From contig JBEKDA010000015.1 of the NCBI GenBank assembly GCA_050014595.1, positions 1 to 64,000 of the forward strand: DNA of 64,000 nt, in the 5' to 3' direction. Under the pieces are notes generated by a model that had not been told where the DNA came from, did not search any database, and saw nothing but the letters and a program-made list of their open reading frames with translations. Shown here piece by piece: positions 11,061 through 19,447 of this stretch; the stretch's first letter is position 1; every line of letters begins with the position of its first letter. This DNA comes from PALSA-129 sp050014595. Its GTDB lineage: Bacteria > Acidobacteriota > Terriglobia > Bryobacterales > Bryobacteraceae. The translations under genes and the position numbers were made by a program.

Positions 11061-11978
11061 TCACTTGCAGTGCTCATCCGCTTGCTGGGGCGCAAAGCTA
11101 CGCAGGTAGCCGCACGCAGCTTTTCGAACCTCAGGCCGCACGTCTTCAGCGTAAACTTCGAACATTTGGGTCATGTAGTCGGTACAATGCTTTGAAAATA
11201 GGGAAGAGGGATTTATCCGCAACCGCGCCGACAAGTTCGCGCCATCTTCTTTGAGATCTTTCGCAGCAGCCCGTCGATCTCTGGCGTCAGGGCTATCCAG
11301 GACTTGCTCAAGGCATTTAGGACGATGCCAGAACATGGTTGCAGTTTCTAAGCAGGCTGAGTCGCGGAGCTCTCGGTTGGGGCTGAGCTCCAGTTCCTTC
11401 AAGCGCTGGTTCACATACCTCGGATCACCGTATCGAGGCCAACCCAGCGCCATCCCGAAATCGTGGAGATCGCAATCGGCACCGGGCGTCAATTGTATGT
11501 AGGCAATCGTCGCTTCCGGACCAAGCTCAAGCGGGAGATCCTTCTGATTGTGCGATCCACTGCGGACCCAGATCTTGAGTTGCGTGGCGTCAGCAAAACT
11601 GCGCCATACTCCCCCTTCGTTCCGGAGAGAGACAATGTACCGCTTGCCAGGATCGAGATAGTAGGTTGGGTTTTGGTCCGCTTTGGCAAAGAAGAAGAAT
11701 GCGATCTCTTTACCGGGCAGATCCCCTTTGATCACATTCTCAACGTTCGCCACAAACTTCACGAGCTGTAACGTTTTGGGGGCGCCTTGAAAGAACGGCT
11801 CGCGAGGACCTTGCAGGTTCGCACTCGTGATCTTTACCACCGCCACACACGGCGCCGTCAGCCAAAACTCGTCTCCAACCTCCTCTCCCTGCAAAATCAA
11901 GCGCGGCCTCAGCTTGGGCACGCGGCTACAAGCGGCGAGGGAGCCGAGGGCGGCAAGCGTGACGAAAAACTTGGTCAT
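11061..11978 (-). CDS. Lipoprotein, partner of tail B
   Basis: Unrecognised 305-aa protein with a clear lipoprotein signal (MTKFFVTLAALGSLAAC, Cys17). The mature part has a beta-rich section (VAVVKITSANLQG, then YYLDPGKRYIVSLRNEGGVW) and a helical C-terminal third with repeated Cys (CLE, CTDY, CGYL). ATG at 11978 overlaps the TGA of tail B by 1 nt (TGATG), the same coupling as partner A. ATG at 11993 is the alternative start. Being exported and coupled to a secreted-type tail, it could bind or neutralise its neighbour, but no such domain was recognised. Confidence 0.75.
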   Translation of the reverse strand: MTKFFVTLAALGSLAACSRVPKLRPRLILQGEEVGDEFWLTAPCVAVVKITSANLQGPREPFFQGAPKTLQLVKFVANVENVIKGDLPGKEIAFFFFAKADQNPTYYLDPGKRYIVSLRNEGGVWRSFADATQLKIWVRSGSHNQKDLPLELGPEATIAYIQLTPGADCDLHDFGMALGWPRYGDPRYVNQRLKELELSPNRELRDSACLETATMFWHRPKCLEQVLDSPDARDRRAAAKDLKEDGANLSARLRINPSSLFSKHCTDYMTQMFEVYAEDVRPEVRKAACGYLRSFAPQQADEHCK

Positions 11979-13645
11979 CAATTTTGCTTGCATGTGCGCG
12001 CCGTGGTGCTGCCTGGATCACCATTTACCAGCACCGTCTGTGATGTGACTATATTGATATTCTGCCAGCTGGGCTTCCCAAATGTGCCATCGGCATTACA
12101 TGCCTCGATCTGGACTCGATAAGCACGGGTTCCGGGTGGGCTCACGGTGAATTGCTGCGTTAGGCCGAAGGGGCCCTTTCCCCTTGCGCCGATAAAGTCG
12201 TCAAATGGCTGACCAGCGGGACTGCGGCCGGCGAGTGGTTCCTGACCATATGAGTATATTAATTTCTCCTGAATGACCGTATTTTTGTCCGGCGCAAATT
12301 TCTTCGTTCCTTGGTATAGCGTATATTCTATTTCTCTCAGGACACTGCCGTTGCCAAGCGGGTCAGGCCCCACAACGTCGTAGAGCGCCAGCACTCGGTC
12401 CGGCAGCGGCTCGGCGGCGGTTGGAGTGCGTGACAGGTTACCCCCCTGTTCCACGCAGAAGCTCGTCGCCAAGAGAAATGGTAAGATGGCCAGTTGTTCG
12501 ACTGGGCCGTCCTGGTACATGTTGCCTGTCCATGATTGTGTCGGCAGGCTGCCCAATTGCCCCGTCGCATTCTCGTTCTGATCATAGGTGACTCCCGACT
12601 GCCCGATCACTCCGCCATCGGCGGTGGCGATCTGAGGCTGTTCGTTCGGCACGCTCCAGCGCACGTTCCCAGTGGCGTCGAAGGCGACCATGTACTGAGT
12701 CGTATAGCCCGGCCCGGTCCAAATGTAGCCGACAAACGAACCGTCTTGGGCCTGCAATACCGGGACGACAGCATCGCTCTGGCCGGGTATTTGGGGCGCC
12801 CTGACAAGGCTCGCACTCGCGCCTGTCGTTATCGCCATGCCGAACGTGCTGTCGCTGCCTGCCCAGGCGAGCAAGATTCCCTGGTCTGCATTCGTGATCG
12901 CGCTGATACCGCCGATCGCCCAGTACTCAATGCCGTCGATGAAGCTCGGATCGTCAAGGCCCTGCGCCCAGTCCAAGATATCGATGTTGTCGTAGGTTCC
13001 GCTGCTGTTTACCCGCAACACCCGGAAGTGGTTGAGCACGTGGCCATTACCAGGCCATTCTCGATACCCGTAAGGCAGGTAGGCATAGCCGTCGCCCGCA
13101 ACCATGAGAGCGGAGGCGAAACTGCTATACACCGGCAAGTCATCGTCAAACAATTTCATTGGCAGCGGCACGCTGAATTTCTGCGTGCCCGTGGAGGGAT
13201 CAATGCCAATCACGGCGTCCGAGTTCGAGTTTTCTTGGAGGGCAAAAATTGTGCCATCGGGATGCACGGCCCACCAAGGCCCATAAGGGAGCAGCATTGA
13301 CGTTTCGCCCGGGGAGTACGCGGGATAGGGCTGCCCAGTAATTCCGTCGAACTTCACAATCGAATATGGGGCGCTATCGTTATAGTCAAGCATCATGACG
13401 GTTAGGCCACCTTGGAAGTCCGGCATAATGTATCCCTGCGACGCCCAACCATACGCCCGGCTTAAGTCCGCCGTCCACGCCGTCGTACCGTCGCTGGTGA
13501 TGGCTTGAACTGTGCCGTCGTTCTGGAACGCGAACACGTCCGCGACGCCGCTTGGGCTGGGCACCGCCGGCACAATCCAACCGACTCCCGATCCGTTGCC
13601 GGGATTGGACCGAATCACCGTCCCCAGGGCCAGGGCGACAGCGGG
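11978..13645 (-). pseudogene. Tail B: 5'-truncated propeller protein with distinct C-terminal domain
   Basis: The open frame 11978-13618 (546 aa) starts at a GTG inside the conserved GTVIRSNPGNGSG segment. Homology to tail A continues in frame to about 13645 and then meets a TGA. Residues 1 to about 345 match the tail A propeller region closely in protein and DNA (SGVADVFAFQNDGTVQAITSDG, then NVRWSVPNEQPQIATADGG). The last 200 residues are unrelated to tail A: they lack HExxH and contain a fibronectin-like GTRAYRVQIEACNADG segment. No signal peptide, ribosome site or promoter is visible. It begins within about 10 nt of the partner C stop. Confidence 0.7.
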
Positions 13646-13654
13646 TTCACTTCT

Positions 13655-14152
13655 TCACCCCTGCGGTTGCTTTAGCCCTCCATTGCAAGCGCCGGGCCCA
13701 ACGCCGTAGCCTGTGACCCTCCAGGTTGCGCCAGTTCGATTCAAGTGGACGTAGCCGATTAGGCACTCCTTGTTGTTGGCCGGCTTCTCCCCCCCTGTAA
13801 GCCTGTAGAATAGCTCGACGCCTCTAGCGGAGTCCCACCGGTTGACAAGCCGCCACCCCGTTGCGCGGAGCGGGCGCTCTGTTACGAACTTACAAAACTT
13901 CTTGTCCAAGTCGGGCGTACACTTTGCGTTGGATGCCGCACGCAAGAACACGTCCGCTACCCGCTCCGGAGCACGGGAGCGGAGCGGATTCAGTATGCTA
14001 ACTTCAGTCCCAACCTCAAGGAGAACGGGTTTCGACGTGAGCCCCCACACGAGAATCGCCAGAGCACTCAGGGCGAGCAGCACTCCGAGCCGCCAGCGCG
14101 ACAAGATATCGGAGAGCCTCATGTTCATCATTCGCCGCAAGCTGGCTCTCAT
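13655..14152 (-). CDS. Single-pass membrane protein, partner of tail C
   Basis: A 165-aa protein of unknown family. Residues 20-40 (RLGVLLALSALAILVWGL) form one membrane helix. The rest is predicted to be extracytoplasmic, with several Cys (KCTPDLDKKFC, KECLIGYVHL, GACNGG). ATG at 14152 is 11 nt after the tail C stop; a TTG at 14200 would overlap it. Like partners A and B it is exported or membrane-bound, compatible with guarding against or anchoring an external partner. Confidence 0.65.
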   Translation of the reverse strand: MRASLRRMMNMRLSDILSRWRLGVLLALSALAILVWGLTSKPVLLEVGTEVSILNPLRSRAPERVADVFLRAASNAKCTPDLDKKFCKFVTERPLRATGWRLVNRWDSARGVELFYRLTGGEKPANNKECLIGYVHLNRTGATWRVTGYGVGPGACNGGLKQPQG

Positions 14153-14163
14153 GCCGGCGATCT

Positions 14164-14505
14164 TCACTTGTGCCACCCGGTTCCCAGTGTGCTCTTCCAA
14201 GCGTTAGCAGTGACAGATTCCCAGCTAATGGGTCCAAAACCGTAGACCCACCGTGCTCTCCCACCGTCGCAGCCCTGGCCGTTGTAAGTATTGGTGGAGC
14301 TGTCGTCCATGCCGAAGCCCGTCAGAAAGAACTGATGACCGATCTCGTGGGCGGCATTGTTTCCGATTCCGGTGCCTATCGCCCTCATTAGATCGACTCG
14401 GCCCAGCGCGTTTTGGACGTCTTGGAGCGTGTTGAGGAGAATTGGCAGCGCCCATTGAGACTGTTCCATATTCGCCAAGTAATACCACGGGTGCTGCCCA
14501 GCCAC
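14164..14505 (-). pseudogene. Tail C: fragment with HEIGH zincin motif
   Basis: A 113-residue fragment containing NNAAHEIGHQFFLTGFGMDD, the metal-binding helix of a zinc metallopeptidase, followed by a Cys-rich end. The only start is a GTG created inside the TIG sequence of the head gene. Sequence native to this domain begins at about 14490, so its N-terminal part is missing. Relative to the head frame it is shifted by one, so head and tail are not read as one protein. Confidence 0.65.
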
Positions 14506-15467
14506 ACGGACCCCGTCCCCTGCGCCGATCCGAAACCCGAACCGGAAATGGTGACTGGCACGCCCGCCGCGCCCGACGTTGGCGACAGGCCGGTAATCGT
14601 GGGCACCGGGATCACCGTGAAGCTCACGCTGTTGCTGGCCAGGCCGGCTGCCGTCACCACCACGTTGGCCGCGCCGGGGGTGGCGCTGCCGCCAATGGTG
14701 AACATGGCGGTGATCTGGGTCGCGCTCACCACCGTCACGTTGCTGACGGTGACGCCTGTGTTGGTGGTCGATACCGTCGCGCCGGACACGAAGTTGGCGC
14801 CGGTCAGGGTCACTGGCACGCTGGCGCCCTGCACACCGCTGGCCGGGCTCACGGAGGTGAGGGTGGGAGCCGGCGGGTTGACCGTGAAGGTCTGCGCACC
14901 GCTGGCGCCGCCGCTGGTGGTGACCGTGACGTTGGCCGCGCCGAGCGCAGCGCTGCCGCCGATGGTGAAGGTGGCCGTGATCTGGGTAGCACTCACCACC
15001 GTCACGCTGCTGACGGTGATGCCGCCGTTGGTGGTCGATACCGTCGCGCCGGACACGAAGTTGGCGCCGGTCAGGGTGACTGGTACGCTGGCGCCCTGCA
15101 CGCCAGTGGACGGACTTACGGAGGTAAGGGTGGGAGCCGGAGGGTTGACCGTGAAGGCCAGCGCGCCGCTGGCGCCGCCGCGGGTGGCGACCACGACGCT
15201 GACTGCACCGAGGGCGGCAGTGCCAGCGATGGTGAAGGTGGCAGTGATCTGGGTGGCGCTCACCACCGTCGTGTTGCTCACCGTGATGCCAGACTTGTTG
15301 AACAGGAAACTGGCTGGCGTTTGGAAGTTAGTGCCGGTCAGGGTCACGGGCACACTGGTACCTTGAGTGCCGATCGACGGGCTCACTGAGGTGAGGGTGG
15401 GCGCCTGGGCGAACAGCACGGCGGAAAAAAGGAAGGAGAACGGGAGTAAGACCACTAGTGTTTTCAT
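14388..15467 (-). CDS. Secreted IPT/TIG-repeat head protein, 3' end fused out of frame
   Basis: A 359-aa frame. Signal peptide at residues 1-21 (MKTLVVLLPFSFLFSAVLFA), then three TIG/Ig-like repeats of 89 aa (267 bp), each beginning APTLTSVSP and each ending in a GAxxVTVT or similar strand, then a fourth TIG domain that stops at GTGSVWLGS. The last ~40 residues are out-of-frame translation of the HEIGH fragment. ATG at 15467 has GAGGTGA just upstream. TIG repeats form extended surface stalks; this one probably displayed a C-terminal domain now lost or shifted. The repeats are nearly identical at DNA level, which invites recombination. Confidence 0.75.
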   Translation of the reverse strand: MKTLVVLLPFSFLFSAVLFAQAPTLTSVSPSIGTQGTSVPVTLTGTNFQTPASFLFNKSGITVSNTTVVSATQITATFTIAGTAALGAVSVVVATRGGASGALAFTVNPPAPTLTSVSPSTGVQGASVPVTLTGANFVSGATVSTTNGGITVSSVTVVSATQITATFTIGGSAALGAANVTVTTSGGASGAQTFTVNPPAPTLTSVSPASGVQGASVPVTLTGANFVSGATVSTTNTGVTVSNVTVVSATQITAMFTIGGSATPGAANVVVTAAGLASNSVSFTVIPVPTITGLSPTSGAAGVPVTISGSGFGSAQGTGSVWLGSTRGITWRIWNSLNGRCQFSSTRSKTSKTRWAESI

Positions 15468-15606
15468 ATGGTTCACCTCACGCAAGGCGGCGCGACATAG
15501 AGGCGGCATCTAGTCGTTCGGCGGCCGGATAAGACGGCCGCAGCCTAAGGTAATATCCCAATTAGGGTCTTAGGACTCTTATATCTCTTAGTACTTGTAA
15601 GTTTGG

Positions 15607-15636
15607 ATTATGCCCCCCCCTGAACGCGCAAGTCAA
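15607..15636 (-). promoter_or_regulatory. Strong sigma70-type promoter with G8 spacer tract
   Basis: Read on the minus strand, TTGACT (15631-15636) and CATAAT (15607-15612) each match consensus at 5 of 6 positions and are separated by 18 nt. The spacer ends in eight consecutive G (15613-15620 on the plus strand as C). It points to the head gene with a leader of about 130 nt. A homopolymer here can change spacer length by slippage. Confidence 0.55.
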
Positions 15637-15719
15637 GGAAAAACTTTCAAGAACAATTCAAATGCCTGGATGGCGACCGGGCCAGACTGCCCCGCCCCAG
15701 CCATGTCATAATAGGCCCC

Positions 15720-17105
15720 ATGCTTCGTGCTTTCCTGCTCTCACTCGCCGCGCTGGCTTGCTTCGCCGCTTCCACTATGCCGCCGCAAGCGGATCAGCGC
15801 CTGGCACACGATATCTATAAGGAAATCGTCGAAATCCAGTCCGGTTATACGACCGGCGCGACCACGCCGGTCGCCGAGGCCATCGCTCGACGGCTGCGCA
15901 CAGCCGGGTTTCCGGATTCCGATATTTTTATCGGCGGCGCCATCCCCAAGAAGGCCAACATCGTGGTTCGGTATCACGGCACGGGCAAGCTCAAGCCGAT
16001 TCTGCTGCTGGCCCACGAGGACGTGGTCGAGGCCAAGCGCGAGGACTGGAGCATGGACCCCTTTGTGCTCACCGAGAAGGATGGGTATTTCTACGGGCGC
16101 GGCACGGCCGACGATAAAGCTCAGGCCGCCGTCTGGATCGCCAACCTGATCCGCATGCGGCGCGAAGGCTACAAACCGGACCGCGACATCATCGTGGCGC
16201 TCACGGCGGATGAGGAAGGCGGCGGGCCGTACAACGGCGTCGCCTGGCTGCTCAAGAACCATCGCGAGCTGATTGATGCGGAGTTCGCGCTGAATGAGGG
16301 CGGCAGAGGCCAGTTGGTGAATGACCAGCGGATCTCGAACGACGTGCAAGCGGCCGAGAAGTGGTATCTGGATCTGCGCCTCGAAGTGCGCAACAAGGGC
16401 GGGCACAGCTCCCAGCCGGTGCCCGATAACGCCATCTACCGCCTGGCGGGCGCGCTGCTGCGATTGAGCCAGTTCGGATTCCCGCTGAAGACCAACGAAG
16501 TCACGAAGGCTTACTTCAGCGGCATGGCGAAGATCGAGACCACCGCGGCCAAGGCCGACCTGGGGAAGGTGGCCGAGGGCGATCAGGCAGCCATGGAGCG
16601 AATCGCGAAGATTTCGCCGGCGTGGAATTCGATGCTGCGCACCACGTGCGTGGCCACCATGCTGGAAGGCGGGCATGCCCGCAACGCGCTGCCGCAACTG
16701 GCCGCCGCCAACGTCAACTGCCGCGTGCAGCCGGGCGATTCGCTGGAGTACGTCGTCGCCACTCTCAAGAAAACCATCGGCGACGATCAGGTGGTGATTT
16801 CGGTCGCAAACCGGGAGGAGGAAGCCGCGGCTTCGCCCTTGCGGCCGGATCTCCTGCGTGCCATGTCGCGCATCACGGACACGATGTGGCCCGGCGTAAT
16901 CGTGCTTCCCAGCATGAGCACGGGCGCCACCGACGGCCGCATGCTGCGCTCGTCGGGCATCCCGACTTATGGCGTGCAGGGCTTCTTCGGGGAGCGTGAC
17001 GACAATCGGATTCACGGCCGCGATGAACGGATGCTGCAGCGTTCTTTCTACGAGGGGCAGACATTCTTGTATGAGCTGGTGAAGGAGCTCGCGACGGCGC
17101 GGTGA
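15720..17105 (+). CDS. Secreted M20-family zinc peptidase
   Basis: Metallo-carboxypeptidase or dipeptidase of family M20. Signal peptide at residues 1-18. Zinc ligands and catalytic residues are visible: H99 and D101 in LLLAHEDVV, bridging D131 in YGRGTADDK, E165-E166 in LTADEEGGG, the dimerisation segment GGHSSQPVPDN, and a late HGRDE. The length of 461 aa is usual. CATAAT at 15707-15712 lies 7 nt before the ATG and no Shine-Dalgarno is present, suggesting a leaderless mRNA. Substrate specificity cannot be assigned. Confidence 0.92.
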   Translation: MLRAFLLSLAALACFAASTMPPQADQRLAHDIYKEIVEIQSGYTTGATTPVAEAIARRLRTAGFPDSDIFIGGAIPKKANIVVRYHGTGKLKPILLLAHEDVVEAKREDWSMDPFVLTEKDGYFYGRGTADDKAQAAVWIANLIRMRREGYKPDRDIIVALTADEEGGGPYNGVAWLLKNHRELIDAEFALNEGGRGQLVNDQRISNDVQAAEKWYLDLRLEVRNKGGHSSQPVPDNAIYRLAGALLRLSQFGFPLKTNEVTKAYFSGMAKIETTAAKADLGKVAEGDQAAMERIAKISPAWNSMLRTTCVATMLEGGHARNALPQLAAANVNCRVQPGDSLEYVVATLKKTIGDDQVVISVANREEEAAASPLRPDLLRAMSRITDTMWPGVIVLPSMSTGATDGRMLRSSGIPTYGVQGFFGERDDNRIHGRDERMLQRSFYEGQTFLYELVKELATAR

Positions 17106-17123
17106 TTGGCCTCAGGGCGAGAT

Positions 17124-17900
17124 CTAATTTCCGGTCGGCACTCTCTCGCAGTGGTCGATCACCAGCACTTGCACTGGGGCCTTGCGCGCTTCCAGATTCA
17201 GCCCGAGCTGCTCTTCGAGAGCGCTGAAAATCGAGGATCCGGGGAGACTGGCGTCGTCCCAGGCCGCGGCCGGCCACGACTGCTCGAGCTCGCTCGGTGC
17301 CCATTCCAGTTCGACGATGAACGGCCCTTTCAGCTCGGTCTTGTCGAGAACCGGACGGCCCAACTGGCGCGAAAAGTAACTCGCCAGCAGGTCCATGGGC
17401 ACGTTGCCGCTCACGCATGCAGTGCCGGCCGGCGCCGGACGACACCCACTCAGACCGCCGGCCTGCTCCGCCGCTTTCAGCTTTGCCCCGTTCTTGGCCA
17501 CGATGAGAGCGTACACCGGCATCTCCCGGTCTTCCCGGTGACAGGTAAGTTTGAACCGCTCCGCCAAAAGTGTCTCGAACATCTGCCAAACCCGCTGCCG
17601 AGGCGTATCGGCCGGCATGGTGGCGGCGATGTCCCATCCGTCGGAGCTGAGCCACGCCGGTCCCACGAGCTGGTAGCTCTGCAAGCTGTACATCCTGGTG
17701 AGGATGCCTGTCAGACTGACGTTTTCATAGTTCACGCGTCCGGGAGTGATCGACCAGTTCACATAGACGCCGGGACCTGTCTGCTTGGGCGCCGGCTTGA
17801 TGGAAGCCACATCAAACGCCGGCGCGCCTGGAGCAACCGAAGTCTGACCGAACATACAACACGCCATCCCCGCAACGCTAATCATCACCCGTCTCAGCAT
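17124..17900 (-). CDS. TIGR03435-family secreted protein
   Basis: A 258-aa member of a family expanded in Solibacter-like acidobacteria; biochemical role unknown. Signal peptide at residues 1-18. Diagnostic segments are FDVASIKPA, SLTGILTRMYSLQSYQLVGPAWL, ERFKLTCHREDREMPVYALIVAKNGAKL, LASYFSRQLGRPVLDKTELKGPF and a C-terminal EEQLGLNLEARKAPVQVLVIDHCERVP. These proteins often sit beside M56 peptidase/sensor genes, which are not present here. A GGAAG site precedes ATG 17900. It is convergent with the M20 gene. Confidence 0.93.
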   Translation of the reverse strand: MLRRVMISVAGMACCMFGQTSVAPGAPAFDVASIKPAPKQTGPGVYVNWSITPGRVNYENVSLTGILTRMYSLQSYQLVGPAWLSSDGWDIAATMPADTPRQRVWQMFETLLAERFKLTCHREDREMPVYALIVAKNGAKLKAAEQAGGLSGCRPAPAGTACVSGNVPMDLLASYFSRQLGRPVLDKTELKGPFIVELEWAPSELEQSWPAAAWDDASLPGSSIFSALEEQLGLNLEARKAPVQVLVIDHCERVPTGN

Positions 17901-17917
17901 TGGGCATCTTCCTGCAT

Positions 17918-18280
17918 CTATTCACCGCTGGGAGTGGCCTTGGTTCCTTTTTTTCGCGGCTTACGACCCTTCTCCATCCTGAGGCGGCAGGCACTCTGCA
18001 AGGCGGCTTCCAGGATGTCCGGAGTCACCTTCGCCAGGCGCACGCGCGTTGAACCCTGGCGGCCCCATCCGCCCGGGACCGGTGAAAAGATTTCAGGCTC
18101 GTCTACCACCATGCCGGCCTGCTGTTCGGGCGTCAGCAGCAGGACCCCGAAGCCTTCCCGCTCCAGGCTTAGCGTGGCGAAGATTTTTCCGCCCACGCGG
18201 AAATCGGCGTTTCCGAAGTGAGAGCCTTCCACGGCGTCGGGTATGCTCAGAGCGATTCGTCGAAAGTCCGCGGCTGTCAC
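17918..18280 (-). CDS. MmcQ/YjbR-family protein
   Basis: A small (120 aa) CyaY-like-fold protein of the YjbR family, thought to bind DNA. Typical segments are MTAADFRRIALSIPDAVEGSHFG, FRVGGKIFATL, GVLLLTPEQQAGM and GWGRQGSTRVRLAKV. It starts at GTG 18280 with GGCGGGAA upstream. The C-terminal tail is Lys/Arg-rich. The cellular role is not established. It follows the hydrolase/YajQ pair on the same strand. Confidence 0.88.
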   Translation of the reverse strand: MTAADFRRIALSIPDAVEGSHFGNADFRVGGKIFATLSLEREGFGVLLLTPEQQAGMVVDEPEIFSPVPGGWGRQGSTRVRLAKVTPDILEAALQSACRLRMEKGRKPRKKGTKATPSGE

Positions 18281-18322
18281 GAGTGTTCCCGCCCGTCAGT
18301 TCTTCGGCTCCAGTGTCGCACG

Positions 18323-18928
18323 TCACGGGACGGCGGAGCGGACGGTGGATTCCAGGGCGTCCAGGGCCCCGGCGAAGAAGTGGTCGGGGGCATCGATCCA
18401 GATCAGTTGCTTGGGCGGGGCGAAACACGCGTAGGCGGATTCGAATTCGGAGCGGGGGGCGTATTGGTCTTGCGTGCTCTGGATGAAGATCTTGGGAATA
18501 GGACAGGTCCCTAAGTGATCGAGGCCGCCGAAACGCGGGGAGAAACCAACGGCCAGTAAGAAACGCGCGGCGGCGTCTTCGGCGCAGCCCAGTCCGGTGA
18601 TGACACGGGTGCCGAAGGAGAAGCCGGCCAGGGCATAGGGGAGATCGGGATAGCGGGCGCGGAGCCAGGCGAGCGCGGCACGGGCGTCTTCCAGGCCCTC
18701 GGGGATGCCGGCTTTGCGGAAATTGAAGCGGAAAACCACGGCGCCCGAATCGCGGAGAGCGCGCGCCATACGATGAACTACTTTATTGTGTAAAGTTCCG
18801 CCATAGAGCGGGTGCGGATGACAGACCAGGGCGGCGAAGCGCGGGGGCGCGTGGCCGGGCTCTTCCAGTAGAGATTCGATGGGGCCGCCGGGCCCCGGGA
18901 AGGAGTGGGTTTCGATGCGGCGGGACAC
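18323..18928 (-). CDS. Alpha/beta hydrolase, dienelactone-hydrolase-like
   Basis: Cytoplasmic 201-aa alpha/beta hydrolase of the COG2945 type. The nucleophile elbow is GFSFG, CHPHPLYGG forms the oxyanion region, and the end IDAPDHFFAG carries the catalytic His. The GTG start at 18928 follows immediately on the TGA of yajQ (TGAGTG), so the two are translationally linked. Substrate unknown. Confidence 0.85.
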   Translation of the reverse strand: MSRRIETHSFPGPGGPIESLLEEPGHAPPRFAALVCHPHPLYGGTLHNKVVHRMARALRDSGAVVFRFNFRKAGIPEGLEDARAALAWLRARYPDLPYALAGFSFGTRVITGLGCAEDAAARFLLAVGFSPRFGGLDHLGTCPIPKIFIQSTQDQYAPRSEFESAYACFAPPKQLIWIDAPDHFFAGALDALESTVRSAVP

Positions 18929-19429
18929 TCAGTTGGTGCGGTAATTGGTGAACTGCATGTCGATGCCGAAATCGGTTTCGCGGAGGAGCTTGATGACGGT
19001 CTGCAGGATGTCGCGGTCGCGGCTGGAGACACGGACGAAATCGCCCTGGATGGAGGCCTGCGCCTTGAGCTTGGCGTCCTTGATGGTCTTGACAATTTCG
19101 CGGGCCTTCTCAGTGGTGATGCCTTGCTGCAAGCTGATTTCCTGTTTGACGGTGGAGCCGGCCGAAGGAATGATGTCGCCGTACGAAAGGCCCTTTAGCG
19201 GCACGTGGCGTTTGACTAGCTTGGACTGGAGGATATCGACGACGGCCTTGAGTTTGAACTCGTCCTTGCTGGCGAGCAGGATTTTATTGTCCTTCTCGTT
19301 GAGCTCGATGTTGGAATGGGAGTCCTTGAGATCGTAGCGCTGATGCACTTCCTTGAGCGCCTGCTGCACGGCGTTGAGCACTTCCGGCAGTTCTATTTTG
19401 GAGACTACGTCGAAGCTATTGTCGGGCAT
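18929..19429 (-). CDS. yajQ: YajQ-family nucleotide-binding protein
   Basis: A 166-aa protein of the DUF520 family; members bind nucleotides, in some species cyclic di-GMP, and act as regulators. The sequence is canonical: MPDNSFDVVSKIELPEVLNA, ERYDLKDSHS-like YDLKDS, EISLQQGITTEKAREIVK and a terminal TDFGIDMQFTNYR. Immediately upstream of the GTG-started hydrolase in one operon. Confidence 0.93.
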   Translation of the reverse strand: MPDNSFDVVSKIELPEVLNAVQQALKEVHQRYDLKDSHSNIELNEKDNKILLASKDEFKLKAVVDILQSKLVKRHVPLKGLSYGDIIPSAGSTVKQEISLQQGITTEKAREIVKTIKDAKLKAQASIQGDFVRVSSRDRDILQTVIKLLRETDFGIDMQFTNYRTN

Positions 19430-19447
19430 AAACGGCTAGCTATTATG

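Noticed and set aside
14560..15400. Possible CRISPR-like regular repeat
   Set aside because: The 267-bp period corresponds to in-frame TIG protein domains, with no short repeat-spacer structure.
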